Below, in pieces: positions 29,941 to 42,206 of a stretch of DNA of 64,000 bases. Numbering within the stretch: the stretch's first letter is position 1; every line of letters starts with the position of its first letter. The position numbers were made by a program, and so were the translations under genes. Source of the DNA: Pseudoips prasinana (lineage: Eukaryota > Arthropoda > Insecta > Lepidoptera > Nolidae); the NCBI GenBank assembly GCA_951640165.1, contig OX621265.1:22333001-22397000 (forward strand), written 5' to 3'. Under the pieces are notes generated by a model, which made no database searches, was not told the DNA's origin, and saw nothing but the letters and a program-made list of their open reading frames with translations.

Positions 29941-31582
29941 TTATTCATCCGGCAGTGGTGATATTCCTTCCATTAATTCATCTTGGGATGTTGAAGTAGA
30001 AGGTTGAGGATGGAAGCACGAACGTAAGGGCACTTCATTGTCGTCAGACATTTCGGAGTCATCATCATCACTCTCTTCGCTGTCGGAGCTGTCATCAGTA
30101 ACACGAATAATAAACTGTTCTGTCATAAGATCTATAATGTGGTCACTTTTTGCGTATTCTTCTTCTACAGATTTGGTTTTATTACACAAGATCTCCCACT
30201 CTCTTGCTCCCATTAAGTTAACTTTTTCTTTGACAAGCTCAATAGCATTATTAAGATTCCATTTTACGTTTTTGCTACCCACATACTGCTTAATCATAGA
30301 CCATGCCATTTCGATGGGGTTGAGATCGGGGTGATACGGAGGCAGTCTCAGAATGTTGTGATTGTGTTCAACCAAAATCTTGTCAATAGAAAACGTTTTA
30401 AATTGTTCTTTGTGTGTTTTTATTAACTGATACAATTGTGGTTTTAACATGTCGTCGTCGTAATCTATACTTTTTTCGGACAGCCGGGCTTGCATATCCG
30501 CTTTTCTGGTGTTTGAAGTGGGTGCAAGGTTATACTGCTTATTATGATAGGCAGCGTTATCAACCACGACAACAGAATTGGGTGGAATATTAGGAATTAG
30601 TTGTGTTTTTAACCATTTTTCGTAATTCTCGTAATTCATGTTGTCGTGGTAGTCTCCTGATTTTCCTCCAACTTTAAATATGAGCAACGCATTTGGAACA
30701 AAGCCCGCCTCGGATCCAGCATGTACGATGACCACACGTTGTCCCTTAGAAATAGGCGTTTTAAGGCCCTTGGTTGAACCATGTGTTCAAGCTTTGGGAT
30801 TAGAATGTGATGAATCCACATACGATTCATCCGTGTAAATTATTGGTCGTCCTTCGTCACGATATTTTTTTAGTTTTTTTAGGTACTCGATTCGTTTTAG
30901 TCGGATGTTTGTGGTTTCTATCAAAACCTTCCTGTTATTTTCGGTCTTTTTCCATTTAAACCCCAATTCTTTAATAATCTGACGTAGGCTAGTTTTAGAC
31001 CCTTGACAATTGATATCTTCCTGTAACTTTTGTCTTAGTTTTTCTACTGTAGGAATTTCTTTATTAGTTAAGTGAAAGTTATGAATACATCTTTTTATGA
31101 CTCCTTGGTCAAAATTATCAATGCCCGTTATCGGTTTGCGCGCGGTCTTTTCTTTCCAGGAGTTCTAAATACCGTCAAAAACTCGGAATTTGCTGTGTGG
31201 TAATTCTTCTGACTGTTATCACAGATGTATTTGTTGCTAGTGCTGTTCTTTTTTGTTCTTGTTTCAAATTACTCATAACTTATTGTAAAATATTTTCGTT
31301 AGTTGTACCAGCTTCCGCAGTTTCTTCCCGATTTTTTTCTAAAATGTTACAGATTTCAATTAATACAGACTTATCGATGGTATTCGTTGTTCTATTTGCA
31401 AACAGGTGTAAGCGTTGTATAGGTGTGGCCAATTTTTTCTGTAATGATATTGTGGCTGCTACAGTTGTATTTTTAACCTGCTTTAACATACTCACGATTT
31501 CATTAGTTTCTTTTTTAACGAAACAATTCACGGTATAAACGATTTTTCTAGCTTGCCGTTTTAAAATTTTATTTTTAACCAT
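29941..31582 (-). pseudogene. Tc1/mariner-group transposase with DD82E catalytic spacing
   Basis: A minus-strand transposase. The C-terminal part (30735-29941, open) contains VVVVDNAAYH with the second catalytic D at 30559-30561 and LPPYHPDLNPIEMAW with the E at 30310-30312. Exactly 82 residues separate them, far more than the 34-41 usual for Tc1/mariner. The first D is in YTDESY near 30828. A TGA at 30787-30789 separates it from the open part. Upstream, HTH-like sequence (FDQGVIKRCIHNFHL, TSLRQIIKELGFKWKK) and an N-terminal frame (31582-31280) are split by further frameshifts. The spacing fits the DD82E group called Sailor. The C-terminal tail is acidic (SDSEESDDDDSE). Terminal inverted repeats were not located. 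Confidence 0.75.
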
Positions 31583-31774
31583 TTTTTTTACTGCTACGTA
31601 TTAGTAACTCGATAACACAAGCTGTGCGCAACAGTACTCAAGAGGCACGAGACGCGTGAACGCAGCGCGGGAATCGATGAGCGACTAACCTACCAATAAC
31701 GAGTCGCCGTTGGCGCACACCCACCCCCCTCACTCCGCACGTCTTCATAAAGACCTTAAAATTGAACACTGCGC
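31583..31774. other. Junction between transposase and LINE G
   Basis: A GC-richer stretch probably containing the 5' end of the transposon. No gene and no convincing inverted terminal repeat seen. Confidence 0.4.
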
Positions 31775-33839
31775 ATGCCCTTTCCACTTTAGTGTCATTA
31801 AAACTGAGTTTCAGAGTACATTTAAAACTAAAAAACTTAGGATTTCCAATAGTAAATTTAATGAGTGGGCAACTCCTGGTATATATAAAAGTTGAGCGAA
31901 ATTGTACGAGTTATACGGTATGAAAAAATACAGATTTGACTCAGATTTTTTACAATATGTCAAAAATTATTCAAATACGTTCAAAAAAATATGCACTATG
32001 GCTAAATCTAATTATATTAGTCGAAAAATACAAAAAGCAGATAATAAAATAAAGACCACTTGGAACATAATTAATAAAGAAAGTGGTAAGAATATAAGAC
32101 GTGATAATTATTTGGAATTAAAAATAGATAATACAGTTATTAGTGATAAAGCTGACGTAGCTCATGAGTTAAATAACTTTTTTGCCGCCATACCTGTAAC
32201 CACCACTCGCTCCTTAAACTCCTCCGAAATTGGCGCCGAACTGCTGTTACGTAATAGCGTGCCAGAATGCAATGTAATTTTTAATTTTGAACATGTTACG
32301 GTATCTGATATATATGATATTGTTAAGACGCTTGAGCAAAAAAATACAGGCGACTTATGGGGTATATCAGTAAGGATTTTAAAAACCATAATTGATGTAA
32401 TAGCGCCTTACTTAATGGTTATTTATAATCAGTGTATAGATACAGGTACTTTCCCCGACCTAATGAAATGCAGTAAAATCATACCATTGTTTAAATCAGG
32501 CTCTAAAGACGATCCCTCTAATTATCGCCCCATCTCCATTTTACCAGCATTCAGTAAAATATTTGAAAAACTCATACTCAAGCAGTTACTCAAGCATTTT
32601 AATGTAAACAACCTCTTGCACCAGAACCAGTTTGGGTTTACTAAAGGGCGATCTACAACAGATGCAGGGATTGCACTTATAAAACATATATTTGATGCAT
32701 GGGAGAAGTCACAGAATGCTTTTGGAGTTTTTTGTGACCTTTCAAAAGCGTTTGATTGCGTTCACCACGACACGCTATTACTGAAATTACGACACTATGG
32801 CGTAAGGGAAGTTGCGCTTGACGTTTTATCCTCTTACCTTAATCAGAGAGTTCAGTGTGTCGACGTAGGTGGAGTTAAGTCAAATGATCTACCTGTCACT
32901 TTAGGCGTGCCACAAGGGTCCATTCTTGGTCCCTTTTTGTTTTTAGTGTATATTAATGATTTACCACATTATTTAAAAAACTTCTGTGATGTAGTACTTT
33001 TTGCGGATGACACTTCTCTTATCTTTAAAGTAGATCGAAACAGAGATAACCTTGATGAAATAAATAGTGCTCTCACACTGATTACCGAATGGTTTACGGT
33101 TAATAACTTAGTTCTAAATGCCAAAAAAACGAAGTGCGTTAAATTCACCACACCTAATGTGAGTAATGTTGGTCCAGATCTGGTAATGAACAATGAAGTG
33201 TTGGAATCTGTTCAATCTACTACATTTCTGGGCTTAACTTTAGACAGAAAACTTCAATAGGGTACTCACATATCCGGCTTGGCTGGAAAATTAAGCTCTG
33301 CTGCTTATGCTGTTAGAAAAGTTAGACAACTTACTAACATAGATACTGCGCGCCTGGTTTATTTTAGCTACTTCCACAGTATTATGTCTTACGGTATACT
33401 ACTGTGGGGTAAGGCGGCTGACATCCACAGTATCTTTATTCTACAAAAACGTGCAGTACGAGCTATTTATCAGCTAGGTGCGAGATTCTCCTTAAAAGAG
33501 TTTTTCAAGGAGATAAATATATTAACGGTATCTTCGCAATATATTTATGCTAATATAATTTATGTGCGGCAAAATTTGAATTTGTTTCAAAAGAGAAGTG
33601 ACACACACACGATAAACACTAGAAATAAACACAAATTGTGTGCAGAATCCCATCGTTTACAAAAGGTTCATTGTTCTTTTGTCGGACTGAGTATCCGAAT
33701 TTATAACAAAATACCCACAAATCTTCAGGAACTGTCCTACGCTAAATTTAAATCAGAGATCAAGAATATTTTAATGAAAAAGGCCTATTACACTCTAAAT
33801 GATTATTTAAGCGTCAAAAACGCTTGGTCGCTTGGTTAA
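31775..33839 (+). pseudogene. LINE G reverse transcriptase (5'-truncated)
   Basis: An RT of the same group as LINE F. Coding starts abruptly at about 31775, so the endonuclease is missing. One frame runs the whole length, interrupted by TGA 31893-31895 and TAG 33258-33260. RT blocks are NTGDLWGISVRILK, NYRPISILPAFSKIFEK, FGFTKGRSTTDAG, GVFCDLSKAFDCV, GVPQGSILGPFLF and LFADDTSL (catalytic FADD). The C-terminal part (33279-33839) has YGILLWGKAADI and ends at TAA 33837-33839. The two stops are single-base lesions, so the copy is fairly young. Confidence 0.88.
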
Positions 33840-34465
33840 AAAAGAGCAACATCTTAGTGTTATGTTAAGGATATACATGTATATGTTTCTCAATCGACTA
33901 TAGAAATAATGCTGTAATAATTTAACTTTATAGATTTTTAGACAAATGTGTATTATCTTGAACATGTCAAACGCTGTTCGGCCGAAGGCTGTTAACGACT
34001 TCAATATGAACTCCCCTTTGTAAGCTCGTCATGCTCCCATTGTCTGTTAATGCTTGCGGTGGCGTTGTGGGTCGGGTCGTTTCCTTCCCTCTAATATGGC
34101 GAGGGAGGCGATGGTTGGCCCACACGTCATACTCGTGAACGGGTGCTGCTTGCGGTAACTGGTTGAACTGCTGTTGGGGTACTAATTTTTTTTCTTTTTC
34201 GCCTCTGGTAGACTTCGTTTGACTTGTTAATTTTGTAAATGTACGCGGATGCACCCACCGTTTTTTCGTCTAGCAAGAGGATATTCTAAGTGCTTGAGTG
34301 AAATTGAATGCTATTGCTTATTTATTTTATTATGATTCACTGAATGACAACGGTTCTGTGCGTGCATTAGCCTACATAACAACCAATCACAATGTAAGTA
34401 AAATACATGACATTTAAAAAATAAAAATCGTAAACTGAAAGCAAAAGAAGACGAAAAAAGCAAGC
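33840..34465. other. LINE G 3' region and unassigned sequence
   Basis: The first 130 bases are probably LINE G 3' UTR. Beyond about 33965 I see nothing I can name. A 95-codon minus-strand frame at 33967-34254 has no known motif. Confidence 0.4.
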
Positions 34466-34474
34466 CCGGAGTTT

Positions 34475-34605
34475 CTTTGTGGCTTTCTTCTCCGGGTTGT
34501 CCACCTAGGCAGCTAGAGAAAGCCGCAGGCTAGCTAGGGTAGGTTCCTCAGCGGCGAGGATCGCTTTGGCCCATTAATGCGTGATCGGTGATCCCGTGCA
34601 TGTGA
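34475..34605 (+). repeat. Second copy of the 28668-28790 repeat
   Basis: CCACCTAGGCAGCTAGAGAA, GGCGGCGAGG-like text and GTGATCGGTGATCCC recur in the same order as at 28690-28785. Confidence 0.6.
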
Positions 34606-35187
34606 TCACACCCTCACTTAGAATTTCGTCTTTTGCTTTAGTCTTCAATTCTTTAATTTTAATATAGTAGAACTAAATTTCAAAATAATAGATTAGTACA
34701 TTGTTATTTATTTAAGGATTTCAGAAAATATATGCGATAAAACAAACCGCACGGACTGACAGATTAATATTTTTTTTTTGTAACTTTTTACTATCCACTT
34801 TGTTTATGTGTACTGCATTGTGACCTTGACAAGTACAAGTGTATGTTAGTACCCAAGTGCTGAATAAATATTTCATTTCATTTCATTTCATTTCACTTTT
34901 GCCGAGCGATCATAAACCACCGCGCGACCTGTATAAACATGATGAATACAGTTGGCCTATCAGGCTTTCACTGCTTCACCGGACCAGAGGGGCGAGTGAG
35001 GGCTCCAGCCCTCCCTGTGGGGTTCGAACCTAGTTACTGGCGGGGAGATGCAAGAGAAGGCACAAGAGGGGACGCAAGATGTTATGTTAATAATAAATAA
35101 AATTATATATTTGGATCTAAAAAAAAGTAACCCGTCAAACTGCGTAACAGTTTCCCAGCGGGAATAGCGCTCGGCATCTAACTTTCA
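34606..35187. other. Unassigned stretch with a LINE 3' tail
   Basis: No gene. 34860-34895 carries AATAAATATTTCATTTCATT and further ATTTC units, a LINE 3' tail with its body truncated. TGGGGTTCGAACC near 35020 resembles a tRNA B box. Confidence 0.45.
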
Positions 35188-35445
35188 ATACAATTCAGAC
35201 AATATTGTAGTAAACTATAAATTTTGATAATTAAACTTAAAAATAATCTCTTTGACAATAATTTAATACAAGCTAGCTAAATATCATTGCTATTATAAAA
35301 TAAATATTATAAATGTTTTCATACAATCCGTGTACCTAAATATCTATGTAAATATAAATAATAATGTATACAACTATATTACTACAAACATGTTCTGACT
35401 ATTTACAAGCGCTTTTTTTAAGTCTACGTGAATAAAAACCTTTTT
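35188..35445 (+). repeat. Repeat R, copy 2
   Basis: An uninterrupted copy of the R right half, from TTCAGACAATATTGTAGTAA to ACGTGAATAAAAACC. It is the reference that shows copy 1 is interrupted at 2366/13697 and at 13740/14639. Its tail points toward LINE E. Confidence 0.7.
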
Positions 35446-35713
35446 TATTTTATTTATTATAAAATACTTACAAATAATCACGACACCTGCCTGATATTCA
35501 TGTGCTGATCAAGTGTATGTTATGTCTAAAAGCGACGACATTATCTTTGTAATATTAATTCCTTACAAAAAAATTATTTATGTGATCAAAAGAAGATATA
35601 AATTAGGTCGTGAGCAAAAAACGCCGCTCGCCGCCCGCTCCCCGCTGCCTTTAGGCCACTTCCATATTAAAGCATGCATTAAACCGCGCCGCCCCGAGTT
35701 CCGAGCCAAAGTA
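35446..35713. other. Short unassigned stretch before LINE E
   Basis: A 68-codon frame (35513-35719) shows no known motif. The 3' half is GC-rich (GCCGCTCGCCGCCCGCTC). Confidence 0.4.
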
Positions 35714-35845
35714 TCATAAAGATAAAGATTTATTTATTGCCAAACTGTGTACATGTTAGGTCTTATTTCTAGGTTAGATTCACAGTCTACCCAAATCGGA
35801 TAAGCAATACAAGGCGCAACAATGCGGCTTAAAAACTTAAATTAA

Positions 35846-37465
35846 CTAAAACGAAATGTATTTTTTCCCAAAATATTCTTGTAGATCATAAAAAACTTTA
35901 TCTATCAACCATTTTTAAAGTTTTGTTTTAAATTCATTCCCGTTTAATGCTTTTATAACTGTAGGTAGGTGATTGTACACACGGATAGCTGTAATATATG
36001 CACTTTTATAGTAAAGCATGTTGTTAATAATGGGCAAATTAATATTATGTTTATATTGACTACGAATATTTGTCTTAGTAGTCGATTTAAAATTAAAATA
36101 GAACATATTGTTTTTGACAAATAAACACAACTCAAGTATATAAATTCCTGTAAGCGTTAAAAAGTTTTTCGTTCTAAACACTGCTCTTATTGTCTCAGTG
36201 CTGTACATGTTATAGATAGTCTGCAAGCATTTTTTTTGTAAAATGAATGTGGATTGTACGTTCGTTGAATTGCCCCAGTATATGATACCGTACAATAATA
36301 AGGGATAAACATTTCCAAAGTAGGCATTTCTTGTAACGTTTATATTTGTGGTTTCTGCTAGGACTGACATACCATAACAGGCACTGGATATTTTTTTATT
36401 AATTTTTTCGATGTGTGCCTTCCAGTTCAGGTGTTGGTCGATCGTAACACCTAGGAAACATATATTCTGTACCTCTTCAATAACAACATCAGATACAGCT
36501 ACTTTTGGTTGCAAAGGTTTAGTTTTATTATTTCTAATTTGAACTAATTTTGTTTTAGAAAGATTAACTTTTAAATTTATTGCCTGCAACCAATTTATTA
36601 TTGTATTTAATGTTTTATTTATTTCACTTTCATAGTTTGTGGGGTTTAAATCGTCGTTGGAAATAAAAATGGTTGCATCATCGGCGTACGTCACACAAAG
36701 CTGGTCTATTATGGTTGGAAGTTCATTGACATAAATCAAAAATAACAGAGGCCCTAAAATACTGCCTTGTGGTACACCTAGTTTTACTTTTTCAAATTCA
36801 GATTTCTCCAGTTTCAACATTTTTGTCGAATTGTCATACACCTCAATGACCGTTGCCTGCATTCTATTCGATAGGTAGTTTTCTATTAATTTTAAAGGTA
36901 TGCCCCTTATTCCAATACTTTCTAACTGTCTTAGTAGAATGTCATACTTAACACAATCGAAGGCTCTCGACATATCAATAAAGAGAGCAGCACATTGCTT
37001 TCTTTCATTAATTTTACTCCAGATAGTATTGAACATTCTAAATATTGCCAAGGAAGTTGTGTTTTCCTTATGAAAACCAAATTTATTTGCATTTAAGATT
37101 TTATTTTTTAACAAAAAGTTTTGAATTCTAATATAAATTACTTTTCAAATATTTTAGAGATACTGGGTAACAACGCAATTGGTCTATAGTTATTTATGTC
37201 ATGTGTTGATCCTTTCTTGTGTAGTGGTTTTACCAAAGCTTTCTTTAGATTAGATGGGAATTCTCCTGTCTCTAACATTAAGTTTATGATGTGTACAAGT
37301 GCATCTAATATGAAAGGAATGCTTTCCTTGAAAACTTTAATTGGTAAATAGTCATGACCGAAGCCTGTTTTAGATTTTAACATTTTTACGATATTAATAA
37401 TTTCGCTTCTATCGGTGGGATACATGAAAATGCTGTTTGGATTCATTTTAGGTAGCAATATGTAT
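35846..37465 (-). pseudogene. LINE E ORF2, reverse transcriptase part
   Basis: Frames 37458-37138 and 37114-35915, separated by a one-base shift near 37140. RT blocks are KTGFGHDYLPIKVFK, NNYRPIALLPSISKIFEK, NKFGFHKENTTS, ALFIDMSRAFDCV, GVPQGSILGPLLF and TYADDATIF (catalytic YADD). The C-terminus has YGIIYWGNSTNVQ. An in-frame TAA at 35915-35917 is followed by about 22 more codons (KWLIDKVFYDLQEYF) to TAG at 35846-35848, so the natural end is 35846. The FGFHKENT block replaces the usual FGFRxxxST. Confidence 0.85.
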
Positions 37466-37693
37466 TGTTCGCAACCAAACCCATACCTAGAAGTTGTAAT
37501 TTATTAAATTAGTTCACTCACGGTACCACTAGATGGCGTTACCGTAGAGTTAGATGGCGGTATGGTTTCGTTCACAATTGGAAGTAACCATACCCCATTT
37601 TATGTTCAATAAACGAGCTTCAGATCAATAGTCAGTTGTTGTTTTATTATTAAAACCCTCTGTCGATACACCCAAACACTTCGGTGTTTAACA
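37466..37693 (+). repeat. BEL2 5' LTR
   Basis: Starts TGTTCGCAACC and ends GTGTTTAACA. It contains CAATAAACGAGC, a polyadenylation-type signal, and an internal near-repeat AGATGGCG. TTGGTCCTAATCGAGCC follows at once as the probable primer-binding site. Confidence 0.93.
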
Positions 37694-38332
37694 TTGGTCC
37701 TAATCGAGCCCGATAAGACCTTTTATTTTTGAGATCAAGTGGTGCTATCAACGCCCACTATACGTGACTCGCAGTGGATCGCTGCACAAAGAGTTCACGA
37801 CATCAGCTACGTCAGCTGATATCACTGGAGGAGCAAGCGCAGCCTGCAGTTTAGTTCGACGATTCGCCGCCAGGGGAGCCATCAGCTACATCACCAAGCA
37901 GTCCTGCGATCAGTGATCTGGCAATCCAGGACCCCGCAACGCGACATCGTAATTCGTTCCACTATTAAAAGTGAAATTAGTGTTTTTTTCACCCAAAACA
38001 GAGCAAAATACTCAAAATCTGGAATTTAACACCACACAGTGCATAGTGAACTAACAATTTTTGTTCGAAAAGTGCTTTAAAACAGTTAAAGTTAAAGTTA
38101 AAGTTACTACATTGCTCATACTCAAACCCGGCGAAATAACGACTCGGCGAAATAACAGTACTGTGACAATTATCCACCAGTGTTGCCAAAACGAATTCTT
38201 GTAAAAGTACAAAAGTTAAAAATTACCCTAAAAAAAAAATACATTGCTACGCAATACCTACGCTCGCCCGCTCTAAGTGGTCGTCAAGTATAGCAACTAA
38301 CGGATTACACCGTCGTGCAATTTCAGAGAGAA
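37694..38332 (+). other. BEL2 leader joined to LINE D 5' UTR
   Basis: The beginning is BEL2 leader and the end is LINE D 5' UTR. I could not place the boundary or find the LINE D target duplication. It contains four tandem GTTAAA units near 38088-38113 and a direct repeat of CGGCGAAATAAC near 38131-38158. Confidence 0.5.
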
Positions 38333-39331
38333 ATGTCGGGCACTACCTGTCATGCCTGCGGTAAGACTATTTTCACCCTTTTTTTCTTGGAATGTACCAC
38401 ATGTCGGCTAATGTACGACCTTGACTGTTTAAACATTACTAAAGAGAGCTTCAACAACTATACTAATGAATACAAAAATTCCTGGGAATGTCCATCATGC
38501 ACCTGCTCGAAGCCAAAGTGCAATGATACAAGTACACCAATACGGGCGCTGAACAACACTTACACCAATGACGATAACAAAGTCACCATGACTCGGCGAA
38601 GTCGTGTTAAGGTTCTGAGCGCGGAGAGCGGTCCAAAAAAATCGCCCACTCTTGAACTAACTAAGGAAACCTTGCTGAGACATGGGCAGCCTCCCAATAC
38701 CCACTCCATGCCGGAAGTGGATAAGCTGACTTTAGAAGTAAGAAAGTTAACACAAGTAATTACCTCACTAAAGGATAAGTTAGATGAAGCCACTACTTCC
38801 CTTAAACGCTGTCATGAACGCCTGGATTTTTTCGAAAAAACAGAGACCGCCAAAGAAACTCGAATTAAGAACTTAGAAAAATCCCATAGTGAATTAATCG
38901 AGCTCAAAGCCACAATTTTTCAACTCCAACAAGAAAACAATGTCATGGCTCAAAACCAACTAGCAAACGAAGTGGAGCTCTGCGGTGTCCCTGAACATCA
39001 AAATGAAAATCTACATCACCTGGCTCTTCTGGCTGCAAACAAACTAGGAGTAGACCTGAAGGACCCTGACATTGACTGTGTGTCCCGATCGGGATCGCGC
39101 CGTGTGCCAACAGAGGCCGACAGAGTATCCAATTTACCGAGACCAATTATTATCCGACTACTGCGCCGCTCTAAACGCGATGGGTTTCTAAAAGCTTCGA
39201 AGCCAATTCGCAACCTCACTTCGAAAGATCTAGATCTCGCAGCCCCTCATCAAAAAATCTACTTCAACGAGAGACTTACTAAAGCAAATAGAAAGCTTTT
39301 TAGTGAAGCAAGACTTATTACAAGAGAACAT
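38333..39331 (+). pseudogene. LINE D ORF1, first part (PHD finger, coiled coil, start of FP domain)
   Basis: ORF1 of LINE D from ATG 38333 (MSGTTCHAC, with AAA at -3); an upstream ATG at 38315 is in frame but less likely. Residues 5-55 are a PHD-type zinc finger (CHAC, CTTC, LDC, CPSC). Residues about 125-215 are a coiled coil. The FP-type domain starts at VELCGVPEHQNE and runs through RPIIIRLLRRSKRDGF and YFNERLTKANRKLF. It is interrupted at 39331 by BEL1. The frame then runs 42 codons into the BEL1 LTR, so the present C-terminus is foreign. The rest lies at 45534-45676. Confidence 0.88.
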
Positions 39332-39590
39332 TGTCTATGCTTGAGACACTGCAGGTCCTATTCCTTGGTAGAAGTAGAAATAAAACCCGGAAATATCTGG
39401 ATAACTGCTTACTGCTTTGAATTTATGTGTTTTACAAATTACGTGTTGCTTGGCTGACGCCGATAGATTTGTGTAGACAATTATAAAAATACATGTGGGT
39501 ATAAATTATAAAAGTTGTCGATGAGTATAGTAACAGTAAATTAAGTATTTTAACTACGGTTTCTATTGGAGAGGTGTTCAGGCCGCGACA
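39332..39590 (-). repeat. BEL1 LTR (3' LTR in element orientation)
   Basis: Plus-strand ends are TGTCTATGC and CCGCGACA. On the minus strand ACGGGGCGGAATA lies just before it as a polypurine-like tract. Confidence 0.95.
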
Positions 39591-39626
39591 TATTCCGCCC
39601 CGTAGAAAGACCACCTGTCTTTCAAC

Positions 39627-42206
39627 TTAGATGTCTTCTGGCTTCGGGAGGGGACAAAGACGAACAAGTGAGCGCCGCACGCAACCTCTGGTGGTATTTA
39701 TATCTGCCACGCGATGTATGTTGTCTGGTCCCGTGTATAGCTTCGCGACCCTTCCAAGATTCCGACATAGGGGAACCACATTATCTTCCTTTACAAGGAC
39801 GAGATCTCCAATCTGAAGGCTTGCAGACTCTTTGGTCCATTTTTGCCGACGTTGTAGCTCTGAGATATATTCCTTTTGCCAGCGAGTCCAAAAGTGCTGT
39901 CGCATTTGTTCCAGTCTTTGGTACCTTTGCAGTTTATTTGGATCTATCTCTAGCAGTGCAGGCGGTTGAAACGTGGTGAGAGGTCTCCCGATGAGAAAAT
40001 GTCCTGGGGAGAGACAGAGGAGGTCGTCAGGATTGGAAGACATGGGACATAAGGGACGGCGGTTAAGTATTGCCTCCACTTGTGTAAATAAAGTAAGAAC
40101 CTCTTTAAAAGTTAAATGGCTATGCCCTATGACCCTTGTTATATAATATTTAGCACATTTTATCCCGGATTCCCAGATCCCGCCAAAATGGGGTGTATAA
40201 ACTGGGATAAACGAGAACCTTATCCCTTCCTGTGCAGCAAATTCAGAAAGAGACCTTATATTTGTTTTTAAAAATGCCCCTAATTCTTTAGCAGCCGCGA
40301 CAAAATTTCGACCGTTGTCGGAAAATATTTCCACTGGTTTGCCTCGTCGCGATATAAATCTGCGAAGAGTCATGATGAAATCTTCTTTAGATAAACTACT
40401 AACTGCTTCAAGATGTACACACTTGTAACGCATACAAATAAATAAACATAGATAACATTTAGTAAGCTTTGAGCCACGTCCCTTACGGTTCATAACAAAG
40501 AACGGACCCGCATAGTCTAAACCGACAGACAAAAATGGAAAGTCAGGCGTAACTCGCTGTACTGGTAGATTTCCCATTTTTGGACTAAGCGTCTTGCCTT
40601 GAAAGCGTCTGCATTTAACACAGTTGTGTACAGTGTTACGTGCGAGTCGTCGTCTATTTATAGGCCAAATAGTTTTTCTGACAGTAGCCAACAGTAATTG
40701 TGGGCCAGCATGCATATGTCGGATGTGTTCACGAATAAATAATATTTTGGTTAAATGGTGAGATGCGTCTAGTACTATAGGGTGTTTTTTCTCGTATGCA
40801 CAATTTGAAGCATCTATCCTTCCACCTACCCTTATTAAATTATCTTTGTCCATAAATGGAGACATTGATAATAATTTGGATTTGCTATTCAAAGGTAAGT
40901 TTTGTTTTAACATTTTATATTCAATAAGAAAAGTCTGTAATTGAGCTATTAAACGTAGATGATTGAATGATTGATACAATTCATCGGCAGTGAGTATGCC
41001 AGAATGTCTATTTAATGGATTTTTTAAATTGTAAATGAATCGCTTTATATATGCAAATATTCTTTGTAGATTGGTAAACTTCGAGTAATTTTCTAAATTT
41101 ATTACAGGTTCTGCAACGAAGGTGGAATTAACGTGGATAGATTTTATTTCTGGTAAGTTATTTTGAATTTTATTTAGTTTAAGTGTAGGCCACTCATTTT
41201 CATTTTGTGCAAGGAAATCAGGTCCGTGCCACCAAAGAGAGGAATCTATCAACTGAATAGCATTGACGCCTCTGGATATTAAATCAGCTGGGTTCTTTGC
41301 AGTGGGTACGTATCTCCAATGTGATGGATGAGTAAGATCTATGATCTCACCAACACGGTTAGCAACAAATGTTTTCAAATTTCTAGGAGGGATGTGTAGC
41401 CATGACAGTACGACACTAGAGTCGCACCAATATACTATACGAACAGGTATGTATTTTATGGAATTTAATACGCTTTTAGTTAACCTGGCAGAAAGCAGAG
41501 CGGCACAAAGTTCCGCTCGCGGTATTGTTAAGTGTTTTAGAGGGGACACCTTCGATTTAGAACATAATAATTCAACTGTAATATCGTTATTAGTATTTGT
41601 TGATTTTAAATAGACAGATGCGCCATACCCTCCTTGAGCTGCATTACTAAAAGAGTGTATCTCTATAGTGGATGGCAAGTCACATAAAATAGCTCTTGGT
41701 ATTTTCAAATTAGCAAGAATGCGTGAACTATTAGCAAAATCTGCCCATGATGCTTTAATATATGGTACGGGGATATCCCAATCAAGTTTTAAGAGCCACA
41801 ATTTCTGTAGTATCATTTTTGCTTGTATGATACATGGACTTAATAAGCCTAGAGGATCGAATATTTTAAATGCGTTAGACATTATGGATCTTTTAGTTAC
41901 AATAGAATTATCAGCGGCTATTGGTTCAAATGGAAAATGAAAATTATCTTCGGTTGGGTTCCATCCAAACCCAAGAGTACTGGTTGATTCACTTAAAATT
42001 AATTTGTTTCTAGAATCTATATTTTGAAGAAGATTGGGTAAGTTATTTTTGTATTTCCGTAAAGAAAAGCATACGGAATTCAGAGCCTCCGATAAAGACT
42101 TCTGTATATAACGTAAATCTGATCCGCTGTTTGTGCCAGTGATTGCATCATCGATGTTAGTTACGAAATGTTCCTCACATAATTTTTCTTCGTAACTTAA
42201 ATTGGA
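39627..42206 (-). pseudogene. pol: BEL1 Pol: RT remnant, RNase H and integrase
   Basis: This frame is open from just after TAA 42207-42209 to the stop at 39627, in the same frame as gag-pro. The RT is reduced to its edges. EEKLCEEHFVTN, from the start of the pol region, joins directly (near 42155) to IDDAITGTN, the end of the YxDD motif. About 0.7 kb is missing compared with BEL2. RNase H has HSFSNAAQGGYGA, where the usual acidic D is N, and VYWCDSSVVLSW. Integrase is complete: H2C2 zinc region (HAGPQLLLATVRK, CVKCRRFQG), then GLDYAGPF, IFSDNGRNF and HFGGIWESG with D, D and E. A BEL-type C-terminal domain (WTRWQKEYISELQRRQKW, GDLVLVKEDN) follows. Confidence 0.9.

Noticed and set aside
33967..34254. 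95-codon minus-strand frame
   Set aside because: No recognisable domain; no start, splice or promoter context supporting a gene.
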